Assembly: GCA_041392475.1 (NCBI GenBank)
Contig: JAWKLZ010000002.1
Span: 62,001 to 126,000, forward strand
Origin: Chitinophagales bacterium
GTDB taxonomy: Bacteria; Bacteroidota; Bacteroidia; Chitinophagales; UBA2359
DNA: 64,000 nt
Reading direction: 5' to 3'
Below the pieces are notes generated by a model. The model was not told where the DNA came from. It did not search any database and saw only the letters and a program-made list of their open reading frames with translations. Made by a program: the position numbers and the translations under genes. This document shows positions 18,498 through 27,182 of this stretch, piece by piece. Position 1 is the first letter of the stretch. Every line of letters begins with the position of its first letter.

Positions 18498-18762
18498 TAA
18501 CTCACGTGGACATTCCAATACTGCTTGCTAGACCTAACAGGAATAATATTGGTGACACGCTTAGAGTCTCTAGAGCGGGCCTCAATTCTGACTTGTCAGA
18601 ACCTCTTTAAGTTTTATTAAAGAGCAAGGGGATTATCGAAAGATATTTAGCATCTCCATAAATGAATTAAGAGGGCTACGACAAGCCCCTTTGTTTGTTT
18701 GCGTGAGTTTATTTTTTTCAAAGGCTATTGAAGTTTCGGATAAACTTCAATAGCCTTTTTTA
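18498..18762 (+). ncRNA. Structured non-coding RNA, possibly 6S-like
   Basis: This stretch has no long open frame but has gene-like punctuation: a -7 element just before it and a strong terminator at its end. AACTCACG at 18500-18507 pairs with CGTGAGTT near 18702-18709, closing a domain of about 210 nt. Inside are further helices: CCAATA/TATTGG, a TTCTGAC/GTCAGAA hairpin and GGGCT/AGCCC near the 3' end. Size, long-range closing helix and high-level-looking promoter resemble 6S RNA (a 6S-Flavo type exists in this phylum), but I cannot match the consensus from memory. A leader or an unknown RNA is possible. Confidence 0.5.
18719..18762 (+). terminator. Rho-independent terminator
   Basis: A near-perfect stem of about 17 bp (AAGGCTATTGAAGTTT and its complement around a CGGA loop) followed by a T-run. 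It ends the ncRNA transcript and separates it from the next small gene. Confidence 0.9.
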
Positions 18763-18885
18763 TTTTTTCTCCAACTTGTTTGCAAATGATGGCATTAGCA
18801 ATCATTCAATAAAAAATTTTTTTTCTCTCAAAAAAGAAACATATTTGCCTCCATTCAGTATAAGAATACAAACGCAGACATTATT

Positions 18886-19083
18886 ATGACAATTTTAAAT
18901 ATCCCAACCGAATTCTTAAACAATATATTCCAAGGACTGTTTGGTAAAAAAACACCGACAAAAACTGTAACGTTGAGTCCTCAGAAAAGAATCGTTCCTA
19001 TGTCAGACGAAGAATATGCGGCAAAAGCTCAGAAAGCCAATATTGACTTCAATGATATGTATGCGTACAACTTAATGATGTAA
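18886..19083 (+). CDS. Small hypothetical protein, 65 aa
   Basis: The frame encodes a 65-residue, mildly basic protein with an amphipathic N-terminal segment (NIPTEFLNNIFQGLFGKK) and no signal peptide or recognisable domain. It is supported as a real gene by its setting: an ATATTTG -7-like element about 40 bp upstream, the preceding terminator at 18719-18762, and a terminator 70 bp after its stop. It therefore forms a monocistronic unit. Function unknown. Confidence 0.6.
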   Translation: MTILNIPTEFLNNIFQGLFGKKTPTKTVTLSPQKRIVPMSDEEYAAKAQKANIDFNDMYAYNLMM

Positions 19084-19153
19084 AAAACATTAAACAATAA
19101 TACATTGAAGCCAAAAAAATAAACTTTATCTTCAACTCCTTCAAAATAAGTAC

Positions 19154-19186
19154 AAAAAGCCAAACTAAAAATAGTTTGGCTTTTTT
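19154..19186. terminator. Bidirectional rho-independent terminator
   Basis: AAAAGCCAAACTA and TAGTTTGGCTTTTTT form a hairpin with A and T runs on both sides. It lies between the small + strand gene and the convergent flavoprotein gene and can serve both. Confidence 0.85.
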
Positions 19187-19197
19187 GTTTGTAAAGA

Positions 19198-20544
19198 TCA
19201 ACAACAACCCTCTGCTTTCTTTTTCTTCAATGTTTCCCCACCACAACAAGCACCTGCAATTACTTTCAATGTTGAAATTGGTTGAGCAACCCCACAAACC
19301 CCTGTTTCAGGCAATACCAAATTTACTTTTTTCGCTGCTTTCCAATCCCCCGCCAATGCTGCAACTACCGAGCGAACCTGTTCATACCCCGTAGCCATCA
19401 AAAAAGTCGGCGCACGTCCATAACTTTTCATACCCACCACATAGAAATCCTTTTCAGGTTGCTGCAATTCTACCGCACCATGAGGGGGAACCGTACCACA
19501 AGAATGTACATTGGGATCAATCAAATCAGCCAGAGCAGGCACACTTTCCACCGCGGGGTGAATATCCAATCTAATTTCCCTCAGAAACGAAAAATCAGGG
19601 CGGCTACCCGTGCAAGCAATAATTTCGTCTACCCCTTCAATCACAGTCATTTCATCCTGTTGGAGGCCAATTACGTTCAATTTTCCTTTATTTGCTTCAA
19701 TTTGATGCAGATGAAACCCCGTATGTAAATGAAGTTTTTCTTCTTGAAGTAGTCGCTCCAGTTTTTGACCAATCGCCCCACGAGCAGGCAGCTGATCCTT
19801 TTCTTTTCCGCCAATCACCGCATCCACATTTGCTTTGCGAATAACCCAGTGAATATGGGTATTAGGGTAATCATTTGTCAACTCTGAAAGATGAAACAAT
19901 ACCTGTGCAGCAGAATGACCACTGCCTACAACTAAGATATTTTTATTGGCATAGCGTTCTTTTGCCTCCTCCAAAATAGGTGGAATCCCGTAAAATATGT
20001 TGGAAGAATTTTCGGATTCTCCCATTGCCAAAACACCTCCTGATCCCGCTGGATTTTGACTTTGCCAAGTACCCGAAGCATCAATCACTGCACGCACTTC
20101 AAAACGTTGGTATTGTCCGTTGTGTAAAGTCTGAACCACAAAAGGTTCTCGCTCTCTATTTTGGGTTTTTAGCTTGTCCAGATTTTTTCGATTGATGGCA
20201 ATGACTCGGTGATTTCGGTAAATATAGGGAGCGATTGAAGGAAGTTCACTTAAAGGCTCTAAATAGGCTTCTATTAATTCTTTTCCAGTGGGAAGTGATT
20301 TTTTATCAGGTGATTGCCAACCGTTTTCCTTCAATAATTCAACCGCTGCTGCGTCCAAATTGTATTCCCACGGAGAAAAAACTTGAACGTGTTCCCAACT
20401 TTTGACATTTGCAGCAATGTTATTTTTCACTTCAAAAAGTATAAATGACATATTCCTTTTGACAAGGTGTGCCGCCGCTGCTAAACCCACTGGGCCTGAA
20501 CCAATAATAGCGACTGGAAGTGCTTGAATGTTTAATGTTTGCAT
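19198..20544 (-). CDS. FAD/NAD(P)-binding flavoprotein with Cys-rich tail, ArsR-associated
   Basis: A 448-residue two-dinucleotide-binding-domain flavoprotein. GSGPVGLAAAAHL at the N-terminus binds FAD; VVGSGHSAAQVL near residue 200 binds NAD(P)H; IIACTGSRPD is the second FAD motif. The C-terminus is unusual: about 20 residues with two CC pairs (ACCGG and a terminal GCC), suggesting thiol ligation of a metal(loid). An arsR-type gene lies directly upstream and the two share a promoter motif. ArsO-like arsenic-related monooxygenases are the closest idea, but no arsB, arsC or acr3 is nearby, so the substrate is inferred only. Confidence 0.75.
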   Translation of the reverse strand: MQTLNIQALPVAIIGSGPVGLAAAAHLVKRNMSFILFEVKNNIAANVKSWEHVQVFSPWEYNLDAAAVELLKENGWQSPDKKSLPTGKELIEAYLEPLSELPSIAPYIYRNHRVIAINRKNLDKLKTQNREREPFVVQTLHNGQYQRFEVRAVIDASGTWQSQNPAGSGGVLAMGESENSSNIFYGIPPILEEAKERYANKNILVVGSGHSAAQVLFHLSELTNDYPNTHIHWVIRKANVDAVIGGKEKDQLPARGAIGQKLERLLQEEKLHLHTGFHLHQIEANKGKLNVIGLQQDEMTVIEGVDEIIACTGSRPDFSFLREIRLDIHPAVESVPALADLIDPNVHSCGTVPPHGAVELQQPEKDFYVVGMKSYGRAPTFLMATGYEQVRSVVAALAGDWKAAKKVNLVLPETGVCGVAQPISTLKVIAGACCGGETLKKKKAEGCC

Positions 20545-20554
20545 GATGTAATTA

Positions 20555-20580
20555 TTTTAATCGTTTATCGTAAATATAAG
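20555..20580 (-). promoter_or_regulatory. Putative ArsR operator/promoter of the flavoprotein gene
   Basis: The sequence TTAATCGTTTATCG followed by (T/C)AAA and ATA occurs just upstream of this gene and again upstream of arsR. On the coding strand it reads as a -7-like box (TATATTTA) running into CGATAAACGATTAA, placing the motif over the start of transcription, a usual position for repression. Confidence 0.6.
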
Positions 20581-20653
20581 ATTAAATGAACAAAATAAAT
20601 TTTATTCCGTTTCAAAATATAATAAAATAGAATTTTGCCAATCTCGATTGACT

Positions 20654-20974
20654 TCAACAACAGTTGTGAGGCAATTGAAACAGTTTAGAGAAATAGTCCT
20701 GCATTTCCTGCCACGTCTGATTGTTTACACAATAACAAACACGAGGGCCATCAATTTCTCCTTCAATCAAACCTACATTTTTCAACTCTTTTAGATGTTG
20801 AGAAACAGTAGATTGAGAAAGAGGAAGTTCTTCTACTATATCACCACATATACAGGATTTTTTGCTAATCAGTAATTGAAGTATCGCAATGCGTGCAGGG
20901 TGGCTCAAAGCTTTGGCTAAAGCGGCCAGCCGAATTTCGATAGGAGAAAACTGATTTTTTTTGGAGTAAGCCAT
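20654..20974 (-). CDS. arsR: ArsR/SmtB-family metalloregulator
   Basis: About 106 residues from the ATG at 20974. The winged helix is visible: LSHPARIAILQLLI, then KKSCICGDIVEELPLSQSTV with the recognition helix SQSTVSQHLKEL, then the wing GEIDGPRVCYCVN. Candidate ligand cysteines are the CIC pair ahead of the recognition helix and the C-terminal NCC. Such proteins leave DNA when a metal(loid) binds. It probably represses itself and the flavoprotein gene, since one motif precedes both. Confidence 0.88.
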   Translation of the reverse strand: MAYSKKNQFSPIEIRLAALAKALSHPARIAILQLLISKKSCICGDIVEELPLSQSTVSQHLKELKNVGLIEGEIDGPRVCYCVNNQTWQEMQDYFSKLFQLPHNCC

Positions 20975-20981
20975 ATACAAG

Positions 20982-21010
20982 ATTAATCGTTTATCGCAAA
21001 GATACGATAA
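20982..21010 (-). promoter_or_regulatory. Putative autoregulatory operator/promoter of arsR
   Basis: Second copy of the motif at 20555-20580. On the coding strand TATCTTTG is an exact TAnnTTTG -7 box followed at once by CGATAAACGATTAA. About 17 of 18 positions match the other copy, which argues for a shared regulator. Confidence 0.65.
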
Positions 21011-21076
21011 TACTAATTAGGAAACAAATTTTTTTTGGAGTAACTTTGTATGATATACCAAGTAAATTTATAGTTT

Positions 21077-22723
21077 ATGAAATATTTGCTTAAAATCATT
21101 ACCTTATTTAGTTGTTTTCAACTAATCACATTTTCTTTACAAGCACAAAACGTTCAGTCTTATAGTGTACAATTGGGTGCTTTTCAGAAACCCAATATGG
21201 ATGCCTTTAATAGCATAAAGGAGATTGGACCAATACACCAAGAAAAAACAAAATCAGGTTTGACAAGGGTATTGCTTGGAGAGTATGCACAAAAAAAACA
21301 AGCAGAAGTCTCCTTGAAAGCTGCTCAAGACAAGGGTTTTGGAACAGCGTTTGTTATTAGACGCATGATTGCAGAAGAACCTAAGCCTTCAACGGTAGAT
21401 GATACGAAACCCAAAAAAGAGGAGGATATTATAAATGTAAGTGAAAACTATAAAGAAGATCCTCCTAAAAAAGAGGTTATAGACAAACCTATTGGTACAA
21501 CTACCACAACTGAAAAACCTATGCCTGAAGACAATAGCGTGCTTCCAGATGAGGTGTATGTAGTACAATTGGCTGCTTTCAAAAGCAATGTCCCAAAGAA
21601 AGAATTTGAAACATTGAGCAAAGATGCTAGTGTTTACAAAAATAGCGAAGGAGATTGGACAAGAGTTGTTTTGGGTGCAAAAGAAAAAGCGGAAGATGCA
21701 AAAGCTCTAATTGATGCGGCAAAAAAAGCGGGATATGCTCAAGCATTCGTAAAAAAAGTAGCTTCAAAAAAATTGGAATTACTTTTTGAATCAAAAGTAG
21801 TTACACCTCCAACAGAAAATAACAAATCTGATATTGAAGAAGATGATGATGGAGAAATACTAAAAGCGGATGCTGAAAATGATACCAAAGATGAGGAGAT
21901 GATAGTTGATGTAGTCGATAACCGTGATGAAAGTGGAAAACCGCTTCCTATGAGTGATAAAATGGGTGCTGCTGCCATCGCAAATATTGACCTTATTGAC
22001 GAGATCAATTGTATAGGCTGCAATGAGGCAGAGGATAAAATCACCATCGAAGGAACTATTTTTCCAATTAGCGATGATAATTTACTCTTAGAAGGGCGCA
22101 TGGCTTATGTAGGTGATATGTATTCTCAAACATTACTTTTGTCTTCAACAGACGGAGGTAAAAATTGGAAACAGGTAGTAGCTCCTGATTTTGGCTACGA
22201 AATCTTACACCTTGATTTTGTGGACGAAAAAGTGGGTTATTTGATTAACTTTTGGGTAGTGGAAGGTGCGGGTGACCTGAAACTCTATAAGACTACAGAT
22301 GCTGGCAAAAGCTGGAATTTTATCAGTGCTATTCCTAAAAACGATTTCTTGTGCCTACCACTTATCACCCAATTCACCGACGAACGCAATGGTTTGGTGA
22401 TATATGAATGTGATGTGCCTGACCCAGGATATTATGCTTGGAGTACCATCAATGGCGGACAGAAATGGGTTTCGATTGGCAGCATTACTGAAGAAGACTA
22501 TCAGGCTTTCCTCAAAAATGCAGCAGATACCAAACGCAAAAAAGAATTGGCCAACGATGAGTTTACCAATGTAGTAGGCAATTCGAGTTGGAGACAAGAA
22601 ACAACCGACAAATTTATCATCATTTCTAAAACCAATGACAAAGGTGAATGGAAGGAAGTGAGCAGATTGAAGCGAAACTACAAGAAAATCAATGGCGAAA
22701 TAACAGCGATTGATGGCCAATAA
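21077..22723 (+). CDS. Secreted protein with two SPOR domains and Asp-box (BNR-like) repeats
   Basis: 548 residues. A signal peptide (ending SLQAQ) is followed by two SPOR domains: QSYSVQLGAFQKPNMDAF (about 28-100) and VYVVQLAAFKSNVPKKEF (about 155-225), joined by an acidic Lys/Glu/Pro-rich linker. Residues about 330-480 hold two Asp-box motifs (SSTDGGKNWK and KTTDAGKSWN) of the YCF48/sialidase-like propeller type. SPOR domains bind denuded peptidoglycan glycan strands, so the protein is probably periplasmic and wall-associated. The combination with Asp-boxes is uncommon. A terminator follows the stop. Confidence 0.8.
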   Translation: MKYLLKIITLFSCFQLITFSLQAQNVQSYSVQLGAFQKPNMDAFNSIKEIGPIHQEKTKSGLTRVLLGEYAQKKQAEVSLKAAQDKGFGTAFVIRRMIAEEPKPSTVDDTKPKKEEDIINVSENYKEDPPKKEVIDKPIGTTTTTEKPMPEDNSVLPDEVYVVQLAAFKSNVPKKEFETLSKDASVYKNSEGDWTRVVLGAKEKAEDAKALIDAAKKAGYAQAFVKKVASKKLELLFESKVVTPPTENNKSDIEEDDDGEILKADAENDTKDEEMIVDVVDNRDESGKPLPMSDKMGAAAIANIDLIDEINCIGCNEAEDKITIEGTIFPISDDNLLLEGRMAYVGDMYSQTLLLSSTDGGKNWKQVVAPDFGYEILHLDFVDEKVGYLINFWVVEGAGDLKLYKTTDAGKSWNFISAIPKNDFLCLPLITQFTDERNGLVIYECDVPDPGYYAWSTINGGQKWVSIGSITEEDYQAFLKNAADTKRKKELANDEFTNVVGNSSWRQETTDKFIIISKTNDKGEWKEVSRLKRNYKKINGEITAIDGQ

Positions 22724-22752
22724 GGCTGAAAAATCTTAAAAATTTATTTTCA

Positions 22753-22792
22753 TAGGCGTAAGAGCAAAAAAGTTCTTGCGCCTATTTTTTTT
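22753..22792 (+). terminator. Rho-independent terminator after the SPOR gene
   Basis: AGGCGTAAGAGC and TTCTTGCGCCT form a stem followed by TATTTTTTTT. The remaining 300 bp up to the TonB receptor gene are AT-rich and contain no gene that I can see. Confidence 0.85.
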
Positions 22793-23094
22793 AGTGATAC
22801 CCAATATTACTAAAGATTGCTGCCGAACAGTGTTTACCAATTTTAATGGAATTGTTATCCAAATCAATAAAGGCGAATAAGATAAGTTAATCGAATAACT
22901 TTAGTCAAATATCCTATCGAAAAAAACCAAACTCCTTTTTGCTTCGTATGTATTGAACGCTTTACCAAAAAACCACAAAAGCGAAAAAATAAATACCAAA
23001 ATAACCCAATACTTATCTTACCTTTTTATTTCTAAAACCTGCCTTTTAGTCATTATTAATATTATTATTTAAAATAAATCTTAAAGAAATTAAA

Positions 23095-25995
23095 ATGAGA
23101 AAATTTTATTACTTTCTCCTACTTTGGATATGTATGTTTGCCCTATCCGAGCATACTGCTTTTGCGCAAGAACTGAAAATTAGAGGTACGATTACAGAAG
23201 AAAATATGACAAACAAGCCTATTGAAAAAGTGCTGGTATTTGTGAAAACATGGGCTTATATCAAAACGTACACCGACAAAAACGGGAAATATACTATCGT
23301 TATTCCTGAAGAACACCCCAAGTTAGTGTTTGTGAAAGATGGTTACGAGCCACAAGAGATAGAAGTTGGAGTGTTTGGAGAAATTGATGTTGTATTGAAA
23401 AGAACAAGCAATCCAATGAACCAGATGAGTGTGACATCAGGTAAAAATGCAGAACGAACATTGGATGCTCCTGCCGATATAAGTATCATCAAATCAAGTG
23501 ATGTTAAAATGGTCAATGCCGTTTCGCCTACTGATTATTTGAAGGGAACTCCTGGCATAGACATCATGCAAACCAGTCTAACTACTTCAAATGTATCTAT
23601 TCGAGGATTCAATAATATATTTACAGGCACTGCCCTCACAATGGTTGACAACCGAATCGTACGAGTACCTGCTCTTCACTTCAATGCCAATCAGTTATTT
23701 TCATTTAACAGTTTTGACATCGACCACATTGAAGTCTTAAAAGGCCCTGCATCAGCCTTGTACGGACCCAACAGTTCGGGAGGGGTTATTCACTTCCTCA
23801 CCCTTTCTCCTTTAGATATAAGAGCTGATCACAGCACTACAGTTAGCACAGGCATAGGCATTCGTGCAAGCATTGAAGAACCCATCATCCCACTACCTGC
23901 CAATACCCCTTTTGACCAAGGCAGCAAATTGATTTCGATGACCTCATTTAGGCATTTGGGCAAAATCAAGACCAATCCTAATAGACTTTTAGAAGTTGGC
24001 TACAAAATTTCGGGGCAATATCTAAGCGGCAATGGGTGGAGCTTTAATGATCCTAACGAACCCAAAACCATTGTGAAAAACCGTTATACACTTGAAGGAA
24101 AAGAAACCGTGGGAGAATCTGTTAGCAATGAACGTGACAATACCGAAAGAACTATGTTTTTAGATGGGCGAATGGATTTTCGCTTCAATAGAAATACAGA
24201 TTTGGTACTCTCCTCAGGTATTAGCAACTTTTCGGGTATAGAAATGACAGGCGTTGGAGCAGTGCAAGTAGCAGATTGGAGTTATAGCTATTTACAAGCC
24301 AGATTGAATTGGAAATCTTTGTTTGCGCAAGTATATACCAATAGAAGTTCGGCAGGCAATACCCATTTACTTTGGACAGGTACAATTCTAAAAAGTAGCT
24401 CTCAACAATATGTGGCACAAATTCAAAACTCTAGTAGTATCTTCAAAAATAGGGTGAATCTTTTGTATGGATTAGATGCCATGTTCACTCGCTCTGATAC
24501 CGAATACAGTATTCATGGAAGCAATGAAAACGATGATGCTATCAACGAATATGGCGGCTACTTACAAGCAGGTTTTGATGTCAACAGTCAAATAAAGTTA
24601 TTGGGAACTTTGCGAACTGACAAAAATAGCTTTGTTGACGAATGGTTTGTATCTCCTCGTGCTGCAATCATTTACAAACCTGCTCAAAACCATACTGTGA
24701 GGGCTACATACAACAAGGCTTTCGATTCACCAAGCCCTTTGAACATATCAATAGACATTACTGAATCGGACGATATTTTTGATTTTCGTACTACCTTGGG
24801 TCTGCAATCTGGTATTGGTGTGAAAGCATCAGGTAATAGAGGCTTGCAGTTTTCTTACGGCAGCAATGGTTTGCCACAATTCCGAACACCTTTTGCTCCT
24901 TTGCTGAATCAAAGTGAAAGTACCTTTTTTAATCTAAACGACCCTTCCATCTCCAACATTGTATATGCCTATGCTCGACAAGGATTGTTGCAGCAGTTTC
25001 TACAAGCAGGAATGGCCCCTTCATTGGTAGAAATGTTCAGCAGCAATTTATTACCCGAATATCTTGTTGGAGTTGAACACAATCTAATGAGCCTGACCTT
25101 TGAACAAGATTTTCCTTACAAACCTGTATCTCCTACTTCAATTGAAGATGTTGCGAAAATTAAGAATACAACCACACAAAGTTATGAATTGGGTTACAAG
25201 GGTATTATCAACAACAAACTAACCGTTTTTGGCAACCTCTATTATACCCATATCTCAGACGTTATCAGCCCCCTTCAAATCATGACTCCAAATGTATTTT
25301 TAGAACCTAATTCGGTCAGTCAATCCCTTGTAAACGGCATTTTCTACAACCTTCAAAATCCAGAGAATGGCCCATTGCTGGATATTTTGACTCAATTGTT
25401 AGATCAAGCAGACGGAAGTACCATTCCTATTGTAGGCAATAGCAATGGTTCGGGAATTGATGAATTGGTCACACTTTTGACTACCTCTGCTGCCAGCATT
25501 CCCCTTGGAACCGTCAGTCCTACCAATGAGAACAATCCAAATATGGTCTTTTCCTACACTAACTTCGGTGATATATCCTTATGGGGTACAGAGCTTGGTT
25601 TTTTGTATGAAGCCAGTGATAGATGGTTAATCAATGGTAATTATGCTCATATGAGTAAGGATCTATTTGAAGGAGAAAAAGGAGAAGTACTTTCCCTAAA
25701 CGCTCCTAAAAATAAGGTTAACATTGGCGCACGTTACCACTTCAACTCTGGGTTAAACATTGGCTCACAATTCAGATGGCAGAATGCGTTTCACCTGCAA
25801 TCAGGTATTTACATTGGAGAAGTACCTGCTTATCAAGTTGTTGATTTGAATCTTGGCTATACTTTTCCTGGAAGCAAAGGAACCTACCTTTCTGTTAGTA
25901 TTCAAAACTTGCTTAATGAGGTACACCAAGAGTCGGTAGGTGCACCACAATTGGGAAGATTGACAATGGTAAGACTTTCACATACATTTGAATAA
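23095..25995 (+). CDS. TonB-dependent outer-membrane receptor
   Basis: 966 residues. A signal peptide (cleavage after TAFAQ) is followed by a CarboxypepD_reg-like beta-sandwich (about 28-105; GTITEE ... DKNGKYTIVIP), a plug domain (about 120-240, with SIRGFNN and VLKGPASALYGPNSSGGVI) and a beta-barrel ending in an aromatic residue near the terminus (LSHTFE). The substrate is not readable: no SusD gene, siderophore or vitamin cluster adjoins it. It is monocistronic, with terminators on both sides. Confidence 0.95.
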   Translation: MRKFYYFLLLWICMFALSEHTAFAQELKIRGTITEENMTNKPIEKVLVFVKTWAYIKTYTDKNGKYTIVIPEEHPKLVFVKDGYEPQEIEVGVFGEIDVVLKRTSNPMNQMSVTSGKNAERTLDAPADISIIKSSDVKMVNAVSPTDYLKGTPGIDIMQTSLTTSNVSIRGFNNIFTGTALTMVDNRIVRVPALHFNANQLFSFNSFDIDHIEVLKGPASALYGPNSSGGVIHFLTLSPLDIRADHSTTVSTGIGIRASIEEPIIPLPANTPFDQGSKLISMTSFRHLGKIKTNPNRLLEVGYKISGQYLSGNGWSFNDPNEPKTIVKNRYTLEGKETVGESVSNERDNTERTMFLDGRMDFRFNRNTDLVLSSGISNFSGIEMTGVGAVQVADWSYSYLQARLNWKSLFAQVYTNRSSAGNTHLLWTGTILKSSSQQYVAQIQNSSSIFKNRVNLLYGLDAMFTRSDTEYSIHGSNENDDAINEYGGYLQAGFDVNSQIKLLGTLRTDKNSFVDEWFVSPRAAIIYKPAQNHTVRATYNKAFDSPSPLNISIDITESDDIFDFRTTLGLQSGIGVKASGNRGLQFSYGSNGLPQFRTPFAPLLNQSESTFFNLNDPSISNIVYAYARQGLLQQFLQAGMAPSLVEMFSSNLLPEYLVGVEHNLMSLTFEQDFPYKPVSPTSIEDVAKIKNTTTQSYELGYKGIINNKLTVFGNLYYTHISDVISPLQIMTPNVFLEPNSVSQSLVNGIFYNLQNPENGPLLDILTQLLDQADGSTIPIVGNSNGSGIDELVTLLTTSAASIPLGTVSPTNENNPNMVFSYTNFGDISLWGTELGFLYEASDRWLINGNYAHMSKDLFEGEKGEVLSLNAPKNKVNIGARYHFNSGLNIGSQFRWQNAFHLQSGIYIGEVPAYQVVDLNLGYTFPGSKGTYLSVSIQNLLNEVHQESVGAPQLGRLTMVRLSHTFE

Positions 25996-26035
25996 CAACC
26001 ATATTCCAACATCATTTGTGGAATATCCTGAAGGG

Positions 26036-26070
26036 AAGGGGCTTTGAAAAATTAATTTCAAAGCCCCTTT
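26036..26070 (+). terminator. Rho-independent terminator after the TonB receptor
   Basis: AAGGGGCTTTGAAA and TTTCAAAGCCCCTTT form a 14-15 bp stem followed by a T-rich tail. Confidence 0.9.
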
Positions 26071-26111
26071 CTCTTTTTGTCAGAATAGAAGCTTCACATG
26101 AATATAAAGTT

Positions 26112-26151
26112 ATTTTCTGAATTTTCAATAAATTTTGAAAATTCAGAAAAT
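26112..26151. repeat. 17-bp perfect inverted repeat
   Basis: ATTTTCTGAATTTTCAA and its exact reverse complement are separated by 6 bp. It lies 70 bp ahead of the DCC gene. A shorter version with the same core (GAATTTTCA ... TGAAAATTC) lies ahead of mqnE at 15244. No T-run follows, so it is more likely an operator or a small repeat than a terminator. Confidence 0.7.
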
Positions 26152-26220
26152 TAGCTTAAATTGCAATAGCAACTACTTCAATAATTGAACTCTATTCTCC
26201 TTTTTTAAAACCCATTAATC

Positions 26221-27108
26221 ATGAAAGCAACTGCAAATAAAGCCATCATTTACGACGATACCTGCCCATTATGTGTTTGGTACACAAGTGCTTTTGTCAA
26301 AACAGGAATGTTAGAAAAACACAACCGCATTTCCTTCAATGAATTGACAAACAAAAGTGACATTGCAGCGAATATGGATATTCACCGCAGCAAACACGAA
26401 ATTCCTTTGGTAGACTTGAAAGGAGGTGAAACCTTGTATGGATTGGATAGCTTGGAGTTTATTTTGAGCCAAAAAATGCCTTTTATTGCTTGGTTGCTTC
26501 AATTTCGCCTCATTCGTGCTTTCTTCAAAACCTTCTACAACATTGTGTCTTACAATAGGCGGGTCATTGTGGGTGCTGCAAAAACACAAACACAAACACA
26601 AACACAAACACATAGCTACGACTGTACGCCAGATTTTCATGTAGGTTATCGCTTGATTTACATCTTTTTGGCAGTATTGGTGAGCATTTTGGGAGTTTAT
26701 TGGTTTGCAAATGGAATGGCGGAAGCTTTTGCTGTACCTTCGCTTGCTTATTTCAATTTTGCGACATTGATGATTGCAGTCATAGCTTGGGGAATTTATT
26801 TCTGTATGGCTTTTTTATCTATACCAAACAACCGAACCCGCATCGAATATTTTGGTCAGTTGGCTACAACAATGCTCATGGGCTTGGGTATTTATATCGT
26901 GAGTATGGGTATTGTAGCATGGATACCGAATGAAGTTATTGCTATTGGTGGAGCTACTTTTGCCATTGTCGCAAGTTTTGGGGTGATGTGTCAGGCGCAT
27001 TTTCGACGATTGAAGGTAGTAAATTTGGCAAATTGGCGAATGATAGCTTGGATATTGAGTTTTTTAGTGGCTGCGCTTGTTGTTTTAAGTAGTTTATTGT
27101 CCATATAA
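26221..27108 (+). CDS. DCC-family thiol-disulfide oxidoreductase with membrane domain
   Basis: 295 residues. The N-terminal 110 residues form a DCC domain (DUF393) with IIYDDTCPLCVWY, whose CPLC pair is the redox motif. The rest has about four hydrophobic helices. Between the two parts a stretch alternating Gln-Thr is encoded by a microsatellite of period 6 near 26583-26611, so its length may vary between strains. DCC proteins are thioredoxin-like with unclear partners. There is no signal peptide; the catalytic domain faces the cytoplasm if the helices are the only membrane segments. Confidence 0.82.
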   Translation: MKATANKAIIYDDTCPLCVWYTSAFVKTGMLEKHNRISFNELTNKSDIAANMDIHRSKHEIPLVDLKGGETLYGLDSLEFILSQKMPFIAWLLQFRLIRAFFKTFYNIVSYNRRVIVGAAKTQTQTQTQTHSYDCTPDFHVGYRLIYIFLAVLVSILGVYWFANGMAEAFAVPSLAYFNFATLMIAVIAWGIYFCMAFLSIPNNRTRIEYFGQLATTMLMGLGIYIVSMGIVAWIPNEVIAIGGATFAIVASFGVMCQAHFRRLKVVNLANWRMIAWILSFLVAALVVLSSLLSI

Positions 27109-27182
27109 TCAATTATATACATATATTTTTTTACACACTTGGTTTTGAAAATTGAACACTGAGGTGTAGATACGGAAAGTTT

